15,367 nucleotides of DNA from the NCBI GenBank assembly GCA_964472545.1, contig CAYYNP010000239.1:1-15367 (forward strand), given 5' to 3'. Origin of the DNA: CAYYNP01 sp964472545. Its GTDB lineage: Bacteria; Planctomycetota; Planctomycetia; Pirellulales; Thermoguttaceae. Shown piece by piece: positions 1-6,912 of the stretch. Numbering within the stretch: position 1 is the first letter of the stretch; each line of letters starts with the position of its first letter. Below the pieces are notes generated by a model. The model did not search any database. It saw only the letters and a list, made by a program, of their open reading frames with translations, and was not told where the DNA came from. The position numbers and the translations under genes were made by a program.

Positions 1-52
1 CGACGGAGCCAGTCCCCTTTTTCGGGCTCCCGCACACTTTGCAGTTCTCCTG
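1..52. repeat. Left arm of a long inverted repeat (REP-like)
   Basis: Bases 1-52 match the reverse complement of 15259-15310 at 51 of 52 positions; the only difference is at base 38. The arm contains a hairpin in which GGAGCC (5-10) pairs with GGCTCC (25-30) around a 14-base loop containing the GTCCCCTTTTT core. A short CAGAGGGG match continues the similarity after an indel (about 58-65 here). A hairpin-forming, dispersed, non-coding repeat suggests a REP element moved by a RAYT-type transposase, but no transposase gene is present and the family is inferred from memory of planctomycete intergenic repeats. The repeat may continue beyond base 1. Confidence 0.8.
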
Positions 53-562
53 AGGGGCAGAGGGGTCTTTGGAAGCGTCCCCGTACCCTCCGGAATCTCC
101 CGCTCCCCAGCTCTCCCCGACCGCCACCTTCCTCTGGGGGGAGTGGTTGGTTCATTTGTGCCAGCCTCGCTACGAGCGGCGCGAAATCGCCACCCCAGTC
201 GACCTGGTTTTCCCATACTTCCCTGTGAGCCTCGGTTTCTTGGTAGATTTTCCGGATTAGGCAGGATTTGACGGCGGATTCGGCCGAAAGAGAGAGTGCG
301 GCGACCGTAGGGGCCACATCCCTACCTCACATGCCGCGCACCTTTCATCCCAACCTACTCCACTCATTTCCTGCTCACCTCATCCGACTCCTATCTCGGG
401 CTGAGCCATTCATCGGGCCGGCCCTGACGGACGCCCCGGTCCGACACGGCTTCTGAAATCCCCAACACACCCATAACCGAAAACGCACTCGCCCCCGGGT
501 GCGGCCCATGCCCCATGCACGCGCCACCGACGAACGATCGCCCGCTTAGGCCCGATTCACCG
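53..562. other. Non-coding leader upstream of the polysaccharide operon
   Basis: About 500 bases without a convincing gene. The short open frames here (69-260 and 268-456) lack ribosome binding sites and recognisable protein features. The stretch from about 310 to 500 is pyrimidine-rich and differs in composition from the coding DNA. At 250-288 there are three GGATT pentamers (starting 254, 264 and 276) followed by the palindrome TTCGGCCGAA (279-288). This is the logical place for the operon promoter and its regulation, but I found no clear sigma70 or sigma54 promoter. Confidence 0.5.
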
Positions 563-1690
563 ATGTCCGCATTGCCGATCGCGGCTCGCATGCCGAGATG
601 GCGCCGCGTCGTTTCGGCGGCCATCGCGCTGGCGATGTTTGCATCGCTGGGATGTGCGGGCGGACGTTACGCTCCCACGGAATTGCCCGCGGAGTTTCTC
701 GCGGCGCCGGTCGAAAACGCCCACGCGGCCGACCTCTCCCGATTTGGCGGTCCGGTGACCGACAACGAGATCATCGGCACCGGCGACGTATTGAAGGTCT
801 CGCTGGCGGCCGGATTGGACGCGGAAGACGTGGCCACGTTTTTCCTCCGCGTCGGCGAAGACGGCACGGCGTCGTTGCCCGAGGTTGGGCGGCTGCAGTT
901 TGCCCGCTTGCACGTGATGCAGGCCGAACAGCAACTCGCTTCGGCCTGTGTGCATCGGGGGCTTTATCGCCAACCGCACGTGACCGTGGCCATCGAGAAA
1001 CAGCAAGTCAACCGCGTGACCGTAGTCGGCGCGGTGAACGAGCCGGGCATTCAGGAGTTGCCGCGTGGATCGAGCTATCTGCTCTCCGCAATCGTCTCGG
1101 CCGGCGCACTAGCCGACGACGCGGGCACGAACGTGCAAATCCGTGTGCCGTCGGCACAGGAACGATCGCCACAGGGACGATCGGCGCAGGGTCAACTGGC
1201 CCAGCGCGACCCGATTACCGGCGTGCAACTCGTGAGCAACACGGAGCCGGCCGGCAATCAACTCGTTTGTTTGAACTTGGCCGAGGCGGTCAATCAGGGC
1301 AGCGGCGGTCATTACCTTCCCGACGGCAGCGTGGTGACCGTCGAGCGGCGGCTGCCCGAGCCGATCCAGGTGATCGGTCTGGTCCGCACGCCCGGGCAAT
1401 ACGAATATCCCACCACGCACGAGCTTCGCCTGTTCGGCGCGTTGGCCCAGGCGGGCGGTTTGTCGCAGAAGCTGGCCGACGAGGTGCTGGTGATTCGCCG
1501 CAATCGGGAAGGGACGGGCTACGCCTACATCGAGATCAGTCTCTCGTCGGCCAAACAGAACGCCGACGAGAACCTGCTGCTGGCGCCGGGCGACGTGGTG
1601 AGCGTGGAACGCACGCCGATCACGGCGGTGTCCAGCGTGTTGACCAGTGTGATTCGGTTTGGCATGAGCGCAAGTGTGCCGATGTTCTAA
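563..1690 (+). CDS. Wza-like polysaccharide export lipoprotein (Poly_export + two SLBB domains)
   Basis: Probably forms the outer-membrane channel or periplasmic collar through which a capsular or exopolysaccharide leaves the cell. From the 563 start (375 aa), a basic segment and hydrophobic stretch end at Cys31 (ASLGC), a weak lipobox, suggesting a lipoprotein. A Poly_export domain follows (about 60-140, with IIGTGDVLKVS near its start), then two SLBB domains (about 148-195, VTVVGAVNEPG; about 265-315, IQVIGLVRTPGQY). The C terminus ends in VPMF. Between the SLBB domains lie four 5-residue repeats. ATGs at 515, 563 and 590 are possible; none has a good ribosome binding site, and 563 was chosen because it gives a normal signal length. 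The BY-kinase gene follows 12 bases downstream, the usual Wza-Wzc pairing. The family is secure; the exported polymer is unknown. Confidence 0.9.
   Translation: MSALPIAARMPRWRRVVSAAIALAMFASLGCAGGRYAPTELPAEFLAAPVENAHAADLSRFGGPVTDNEIIGTGDVLKVSLAAGLDAEDVATFFLRVGEDGTASLPEVGRLQFARLHVMQAEQQLASACVHRGLYRQPHVTVAIEKQQVNRVTVVGAVNEPGIQELPRGSSYLLSAIVSAGALADDAGTNVQIRVPSAQERSPQGRSAQGQLAQRDPITGVQLVSNTEPAGNQLVCLNLAEAVNQGSGGHYLPDGSVVTVERRLPEPIQVIGLVRTPGQYEYPTTHELRLFGALAQAGGLSQKLADEVLVIRRNREGTGYAYIEISLSSAKQNADENLLLAPGDVVSVERTPITAVSSVLTSVIRFGMSASVPMF
1151..1210 (+). repeat. 15-bp x 4 in-frame tandem repeat in the export lipoprotein
   Basis: Four successive 15-bp units start at 1151, 1166, 1181 and 1196 and encode SAQER, SPQGR, SAQGQ and LAQRD. 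The first three are most alike; the last has diverged. The repeat sits between the two SLBB domains, in what is probably a flexible loop. Confidence 0.75.
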
Positions 1691-1702
1691 GACGCATCTG
1701 CA

Positions 1703-4066
1703 ATGGAACGAGGAAACGTGAACTCAATGGCAGAGCCTTTACCCCCCACCGCGGCGATTCCCGGTCCGACCACCGAGATTCATCCCGTCCAGACGATCCT
1801 GCGGTTTCTCCGCGCGGTGCGCTACCGCTGGAGCGTGGTGGCGGTATGCGCGGCGGTGAGCGTGCTGCTGGGAGGGCTCTACTACTTCACCACGCCTCGG
1901 GTCTACGAGTCGCGTGCGTCGTTGTTGGTGATGCAGGTACGGCCGGAGGATTGGTCGACGACGATGTCGGGCGAGAAGCAAGCCCGGGACCTGATGGCGA
2001 CCTACCGAAACATGCTCAGCAGCGAGGTGGTGCTCGAGGCGGCGGTGGCGCAGCTCAAGCCGGAGGAGCATCCCGAACTGAAGCAAGCCGGCCGCGACAG
2101 TTGGGCGAAGGTGATCGCCAAGCATCTAAGCGTCAGTGCGCGGCGCGACACGAACATCCTCGACGTCAGCTACCGCTCGGAAAGCCCCGAGGCGGCCGCG
2201 GCGGCCGTGGCCAGCGTGCTGGACGCCTATCAGAAATTCATGGACGAACTGCACAAGTCGTCGGCGGCCGAGGTACACGAGATCTTCACCAGCCAGAAGG
2301 CGGAACACGATCGGCAAGAGACTGCGAAGAAGGCCGAATTGGCCGCGCTGAACGCCGAGGCCGGAGACGTGGGTATCAAGGACAAGGAAGACGGAATCAA
2401 CGTGGTCGACAAGCGGGCAATCAGTCTGAACGACGCCTACATCGCAGCGCGAGCGCAGCGGCTCGAAGCCGAGGCGGAGTGGACCGCCGTCGACCGCGCC
2501 ATCCGCGAGGGTGCAGACCTCCGCCAATTCGCCGTGGCGATGTTCGATACGGCCGGTCAGGAAATGCTCCGCCAACGATTGGGCGTGGGAACGACCGACG
2601 CCCAGACGGTCTCCCGCGTCAGCCAGCAACTCCTCGAAGATCGGGCAAAGCTCCAGGCCGAGTCGCAACTCTACGGCCCGGCCAATCGTCGCGTGCTCGA
2701 GATCCAGCAGCGGATTCAATCGGCCGAACAGTTCCTCCAGAACTGGCGTGCGCTGGGCCAAAGCCAATCCGACGAAATCAGCAACGAGGAGTTGGCGCCG
2801 CTGTTGTATCAGGCCGCCAGCCAGCGGTATCAGCGGGCGAAGGCGCACGAAGAGGCAATCTTCACCAGCTACGAAGAGCAGAAACGGCGGGCCATCGACG
2901 CGAAACGCATGTCGGACAAGCTGGTCGCCGTGCAGGACGACCTCGACCGCATCAAACAATACCGGGACGTGATCGCCCAACGCATCAAAGACGTCAATAT
3001 CGGAAAAGACGGCAATCCGATTCGGATGCGGGAGCTCGACAAATCCGAAGTCGCCAAAGGCGCCGTTTGGCCCCGAGTGCTTCCCGTCGGCTTCCTCTCG
3101 ATGATCCTCGGCCTGGGGCTGGGGCTGGCGATCGTCTATCTGCAAGAATTGCTCGACGACCATTTCCGCTCGCCGGAAGAACTGCAACTCCATCTGGGCG
3201 TACCCGTGTTGGCCATGGTGCGGCGAATGGAAACGCTGGCCGACTGCGGCATCGAAGCGGTCAACGTGCACATGAAACCGAACGCTCCGGAGGTCGAGGC
3301 CTTCCGCACGCTGCGAACCGCCCTGGCACTGGCCGGCGACGGTGCCCAGCGGTTGGTCATCTCCAGCAGCGAGCCGGGCGACGGAAAGACCACCGTGGTC
3401 GTAAACCTGGCCACGGTTTACGCCCAGTCGGGCAAGCGGACTCTGTTGATCGACGCCGACATGCGGCGCCCGGGCTTGACGCCGCTGTTGGATCTCCGCT
3501 CGGAACACGGCCTCTCGATGGTCCTTCGCAGCGACGGGCCGATCGGCGAGGCGGTGGCCGAAAACATGCGGCCGGGGATGGCCGAGAATCTCGACGTGCT
3601 GCCCTCCGGACCACGGCCGAGCAACCCCACCGAGCTGCTCGCCGGCGAGCGGTTCCTCGAATTCCTGGCCTGGGCCGAAGTCCATTACGACCAAATCCTC
3701 ATCGACAGCCCGCCGGCCATGGTCAGCGACACGGCCATCATCGGCCGGCTGGTCGACGGCGTGTTGCTGGTCGTTCAGCCGCAGAAGAACCGTCGGCGAG
3801 GGCTGATCCGGGCGGCCGAGAGCTTCCCCGCTTTGGGCGTCGACGTGCTGGGCGTGGTGGTCAATCACGTCACGCCGGAGAACGACAAGAGCTACTACGG
3901 ATACGGTTACGGATACGGTTACGGATACAGCTACGGATACGGCCACGACGACGATGAAGACGGCGACGTGCAAGTCGAAGCCGGCGAGTCGTCTTCCGTA
4001 CGGCCGTCTTCCGTACGGCCGTCGTCCGTACGACCGTCGCCCAGGCCACGGCGTGAGGCCGCTTGA
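1703..4066 (+). CDS. Polysaccharide co-polymerase / BY-kinase (Wzz-Wzc type) with Tyr-Gly tail
   Basis: An inner-membrane protein that controls chain length and export of the polysaccharide and autophosphorylates on tyrosine. Order along 787 aa: cytoplasmic N terminus; TM1 about 44-62; Wzz domain and long coiled-coil periplasmic region about 63-455; TM2 about 459-481; cytoplasmic kinase. Kinase motifs are intact: Walker A SSEPGDGKTT (ending at T564), Walker A' LLIDADMRRP (581-590) and Walker B ILIDSPPA (665-672). The C-terminal tail has nine tyrosines at 731-746 alternating mostly with glycine, then an acidic patch and three SSVRP repeats. The first ATG (1703) has no ribosome binding site; ATG 1727 has GAGGA 12 bases upstream and may be the true start. 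It lies between the Wza-like gene and the ligase-like gene. The co-polymerase/kinase assignment is firm; the polymer is not known. Confidence 0.93.
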   Translation: MERGNVNSMAEPLPPTAAIPGPTTEIHPVQTILRFLRAVRYRWSVVAVCAAVSVLLGGLYYFTTPRVYESRASLLVMQVRPEDWSTTMSGEKQARDLMATYRNMLSSEVVLEAAVAQLKPEEHPELKQAGRDSWAKVIAKHLSVSARRDTNILDVSYRSESPEAAAAAVASVLDAYQKFMDELHKSSAAEVHEIFTSQKAEHDRQETAKKAELAALNAEAGDVGIKDKEDGINVVDKRAISLNDAYIAARAQRLEAEAEWTAVDRAIREGADLRQFAVAMFDTAGQEMLRQRLGVGTTDAQTVSRVSQQLLEDRAKLQAESQLYGPANRRVLEIQQRIQSAEQFLQNWRALGQSQSDEISNEELAPLLYQAASQRYQRAKAHEEAIFTSYEEQKRRAIDAKRMSDKLVAVQDDLDRIKQYRDVIAQRIKDVNIGKDGNPIRMRELDKSEVAKGAVWPRVLPVGFLSMILGLGLGLAIVYLQELLDDHFRSPEELQLHLGVPVLAMVRRMETLADCGIEAVNVHMKPNAPEVEAFRTLRTALALAGDGAQRLVISSSEPGDGKTTVVVNLATVYAQSGKRTLLIDADMRRPGLTPLLDLRSEHGLSMVLRSDGPIGEAVAENMRPGMAENLDVLPSGPRPSNPTELLAGERFLEFLAWAEVHYDQILIDSPPAMVSDTAIIGRLVDGVLLVVQPQKNRRRGLIRAAESFPALGVDVLGVVVNHVTPENDKSYYGYGYGYGYGYSYGYGHDDDEDGDVQVEAGESSSVRPSSVRPSSVRPSPRPRREAA
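3899..3943 (+). repeat. 12-bp tandem repeat encoding the tyrosine cluster
   Basis: The unit GGATACGGTTAC (Gly-Tyr-Gly-Tyr) occurs at 3899-3910 and 3911-3922, then as a variant with AGC in place of GGT at 3923-3934, then partially to 3943. With the two preceding tyrosine codons it makes the phospho-acceptor tail of the BY-kinase. A gain or loss of one unit would keep the frame and change the tyrosine number by two. Confidence 0.85.
3992..4036 (+). repeat. 15-bp x 3 tandem repeat (SSVRP) at the kinase C terminus
   Basis: TCTTCCGTACGGCCG is repeated exactly at 3992-4006 and 4007-4021. A third copy at 4022-4036 has two substitutions. Each unit encodes SSVRP (residues 764-778). The unit contains the palindrome CCGTACGG. 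The repeat adds a basic, proline-containing end after the acidic stretch that follows the tyrosines. Confidence 0.85.
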
Positions 4067-4083
4067 TCGGGAAACATCGCAGT

Positions 4084-6894
4084 ATGTCCGAGGGAATCTC
4101 GATACCGCCGCAAGCGACCGCCGTCGATAGCCCCGTGCCGGGCCGCCCCACGTCAGACGGCCGGTGGCCGCAACGGCTGCTACTCGCAGCGGTCGACCTC
4201 GGCCTTGTCGCCACGATCTTCGCCGTGCCGTTGATCCTCGGCGGACGCATCGCCGCGGGGCAATTGGTGCTAGTAACGCTTGCTGCTTTCGTGGCCGTCT
4301 GCTGGTGTCTGCGACAAGCCGTCATTGCCAGAGCGGCGCGAAACTGGACCCGTTCGACGGCCGACTGGCTGCTGCCGGCCGTGCTCGTTCTGGTCGCCGT
4401 GCAACTCGTGCCGTTGCCGCCGTCGCTGCTGGGCAACCTCTCGCCGAACGTCTACGAGACCTTGCCGCTTTGGGCACCGGCTACAGAGGCCGCCCAAACC
4501 GAGACTTCCGCCACCGAAACTGCCAAGGCGGAGACTTCCGCCACCGAAGCCCCCACCACAATGGGCACCTGGGCCACGCTTTCGTTGACCCCGGTGGCCA
4601 CGCGCAACGCCCTGATCTTGTTGCTGGCCTTCGTCCTGCTATTCCTCACCACCGTGCAGCGCGTGCAGCGGGTCGAAGACGCCGAACGGATCATCCGCTG
4701 GATCGCCGTCGCGACGGTCGTGATGGCCGCCTTTGCGCTGCTGCAATTCCTGACCGCCAACGGCAAGTTTTTCTGGTTCTACGCCCATCCGTACAGCGAT
4801 ACGCAAAAGTGCATCCAGGGCAGTTTCACCAACCGCAACCATTTCGCCCAGTTCATGGCATTGGGCATCGGACCGCTGGCCTGGTGGGTCTTCGACGCCG
4901 TCCGCCGCAAGCGGCAGAAGATCGAAGCCTACGGGCGTCGGGCGGCCGCCGGCGCCGACGTCGTGATCGCCTTGCGGGCGATGGGCCTGGGGCTCTGCAT
5001 CTTCGCCGGACTGCTGACGACTTCCCGAGGCGGGGCGATGGCGATCTTCCTGGCGTCGGTCGTCTGCCTGTTGATCCTCTACCGCGGCTCGCTGATCCGC
5101 CCCAAGACACTCATGACCGCCGTCGGTATCGGGACGCTGGTGGGGGCCGGCTTGTTCATCTATGGCTATGAATCGCTGGCCAACCGGCTCGACGACTTCG
5201 AGTCGCTCGACGAACTCGACAAGACACAGGGCCGCCGCAAACTCTGGAAGGCCGATCTCGTGGCCGCCTCGAAATTCGCCCTGACCGGCACCGGTCTGGG
5301 GAGCCACGGCGAGGTCTCCCCGATGATCGTGCAAAACGAGGCCACCGGCCGCGGCGTCGAGTACACCCACGCCGAAAACGGCTACGTGCAGGTCGCCATG
5401 GAAGGCGGCGGGCCGGGGTTTGTGCTGGCCCTGGTGGCCGTGGGGCTGTGTGTCTTCTGGTGCGTCGCGTCGATCGGCAAAGGAACATCCCCCCGAATCC
5501 TGCTTTGCATCGCCGCCGTTGCCCCGGCATTGGCCGCCAACTTCGCCCATTCGCTGACCGATTTCGTTTGGTACGTTCCCGGCTGTATGGTCGTGGTCGT
5601 TTTGCTGGCCGCCTGTGCCTGCCGCGTGTGGCAGCTTCGACGCGAACAACGGGGAACGCCGATCCGGCGGGCCTCGCTCTCGCGAATCGGTTGGGCGGCC
5701 GCGTCGATCTGTCTGGTCTTTGGCGGCTACCTGATGGCCGACAACCGGTTTCGTGCAGCCCGGGCGGAGCCGCACTGGAACCGCAGCCTCGTCTTGCGGC
5801 GCGAATACGCCGAGTGTGAGCCGGCCCAGCGTCGTGCCGCATTGGTGGCCATCGCGAACGAACTGGCCGCCGTCGTCGAGCATCAACCCGACCACGCCCG
5901 GGCCCACGTGCAACTGGCCGAAACGCACCTGCGGCTGTTCGATCTTCCGGAGAATACGAAAGTCACCGCGATGGGCGTCGATCAGGTCCGCGACGCCGTG
6001 CTGGCGTCGAACTTCGCCACGGCCGCCGAGATGCACGATTGGCTCTCGCAAGCGTTCGGCCGACGTAGCGGCCACCTCACGGCGGCCCTGCACCACGCCC
6101 GCCGCGCGTTGCGGTCGTGCCCGTTGCTGGGCGAAGGATACGTCTATTTGGCCGACGTCTTGTTTCTCGATGGACCGCGACGACAAGCCAAGATGGCTTG
6201 CATCGAGCAGGCGATGCGGGTGCGGCCGTTCGACGGGGCCGTGTTGTTTGCCGTGGGCCAAGAGGCCGCACTGGCCGGTAATGCCGAGATGGCATTCGAC
6301 GCCTGGCAGCGATCGTATGCGCTTGGCCCCATCCATCAGCAACGCCTGCTGGATCATCTGGCGGCCGGTGTACGAGTTGCCGTATTCATCGAGTCGTTTC
6401 CCTCCGATCGGGAGGCATTGAAGCTGGTCGTCCGCCAGTACCGCGAGTTCGATCGCCACTATCGCGAACTCGACGGCCAATATGGCGAACTCGATCCCGA
6501 CGACGAGCGCTGGGGCGATCTGCCCTATGCCGTCGGCTGCTATGCAAAGTGCTGCGAGCACGACGCAAGACAGGATCGAGGGCAGACGAACGCGAAACGC
6601 TGGATGGAGGCGGCTGCGGCGTACGCCGAGTTGCAGAACTTGCCGGAGCGACTTCGATGCCTACGCTGGGCAGTCGAACTTCGGCCGTACTTCCTACCCA
6701 GCCGTCGGGCACTGGGAGATTGTCTTTACCAACTCGGCGAGTACGAGGAAGCCGAAGAGCATCTGAAGTGGTGTCTGCAACGACGCCCGCACGACAAGCA
6801 GCTTCAGGCCCAAGTGGGGAAAGCCGTCGACGCCCGGCTGCGTGTCTCGGCCCGATCCGGCCCGGATGTGCATTCCATCCCGGGCATGCATTGA
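4084..6894 (+). CDS. O-antigen ligase/polymerase-like membrane protein (Wzy_C) with C-terminal TPR region
   Basis: Probably polymerises polysaccharide repeat units or ligates the chain at the periplasmic face of the inner membrane. The N-terminal half (about 25-565 of 936 aa) has many hydrophobic segments and the family's hallmark patches: NRNHFA (from 250), TSRGG (Ser314), GTGLGSHG (from 402) and HAENGYVQ (His429) followed by a glycine-rich EGGGPGF. The C-terminal half (about 570-930) is soluble and helical with TPR-like repeats, for example ALGDCLYQLGEYEEAEEHLKW (21 residues around 885-905 in approximate numbering). The ATG at 4084 was preferred; a TTG at 4063 overlaps the kinase stop and is possible. 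The gene follows the BY-kinase directly and precedes fkp by 18 bases. Ligase and Wzy polymerase cannot be separated by sequence alone, so the exact reaction is open. Confidence 0.85.
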   Translation: MSEGISIPPQATAVDSPVPGRPTSDGRWPQRLLLAAVDLGLVATIFAVPLILGGRIAAGQLVLVTLAAFVAVCWCLRQAVIARAARNWTRSTADWLLPAVLVLVAVQLVPLPPSLLGNLSPNVYETLPLWAPATEAAQTETSATETAKAETSATEAPTTMGTWATLSLTPVATRNALILLLAFVLLFLTTVQRVQRVEDAERIIRWIAVATVVMAAFALLQFLTANGKFFWFYAHPYSDTQKCIQGSFTNRNHFAQFMALGIGPLAWWVFDAVRRKRQKIEAYGRRAAAGADVVIALRAMGLGLCIFAGLLTTSRGGAMAIFLASVVCLLILYRGSLIRPKTLMTAVGIGTLVGAGLFIYGYESLANRLDDFESLDELDKTQGRRKLWKADLVAASKFALTGTGLGSHGEVSPMIVQNEATGRGVEYTHAENGYVQVAMEGGGPGFVLALVAVGLCVFWCVASIGKGTSPRILLCIAAVAPALAANFAHSLTDFVWYVPGCMVVVVLLAACACRVWQLRREQRGTPIRRASLSRIGWAAASICLVFGGYLMADNRFRAARAEPHWNRSLVLRREYAECEPAQRRAALVAIANELAAVVEHQPDHARAHVQLAETHLRLFDLPENTKVTAMGVDQVRDAVLASNFATAAEMHDWLSQAFGRRSGHLTAALHHARRALRSCPLLGEGYVYLADVLFLDGPRRQAKMACIEQAMRVRPFDGAVLFAVGQEAALAGNAEMAFDAWQRSYALGPIHQQRLLDHLAAGVRVAVFIESFPSDREALKLVVRQYREFDRHYRELDGQYGELDPDDERWGDLPYAVGCYAKCCEHDARQDRGQTNAKRWMEAAAAYAELQNLPERLRCLRWAVELRPYFLPSRRALGDCLYQLGEYEEAEEHLKWCLQRRPHDKQLQAQVGKAVDARLRVSARSGPDVHSIPGMH
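4501..4548 (+). repeat. 30-bp period duplication in the ligase-like gene
   Basis: The 18-base string GAGACTTCCGCCACCGAA occurs at 4501-4518 and again, identical, at 4531-4548. It encodes ETSATE twice in a Thr/Ala/Glu-rich segment of about 25 residues. This segment lies between predicted membrane helices, probably in an extracytoplasmic or cytoplasmic loop that tolerates length change. Confidence 0.8.
6439..6501 (+). repeat. 21-bp x 3 degenerate repeat (heptads) in the ligase TPR region
   Basis: Three consecutive 21-bp units (6439, 6460, 6481) encode YREFDRH, YRELDGQ and YGELDPD. The nucleotide copies are diverged but clearly related. They form a charged heptad insert between TPR-like helices. 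Confidence 0.65.
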
Positions 6895-6912
6895 GCGAAC
6901 GGAGTGATTGTG

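Noticed and set aside
158..175. TGGCAC-like string on the minus strand suggesting sigma54
   Set aside because: The GC element needed at the correct spacing is absent and no gene lies in that orientation.
69..456. Two short + strand open frames (69-260 and 268-456)
   Set aside because: The first needs a TTG start inside repeat-flanking DNA, and neither has a ribosome binding site, domain or family resemblance. Composition resembles a non-coding leader.
598..3957. Very long + strand frame (1119 codons) spanning the first two genes
   Set aside because: It is Arg/Gly-rich, has no domain, and lies over the clearly recognisable Wza-like and BY-kinase genes in another frame; a high-GC artefact.
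2126..3973. 615-codon antisense frame over the kinase gene
   Set aside because: His/Gln/Arg-rich with no motifs; explained by codon bias of the sense gene. The same reasoning removes the long antisense frames at 4639-6561, 8701-10167 and 12699-14849.
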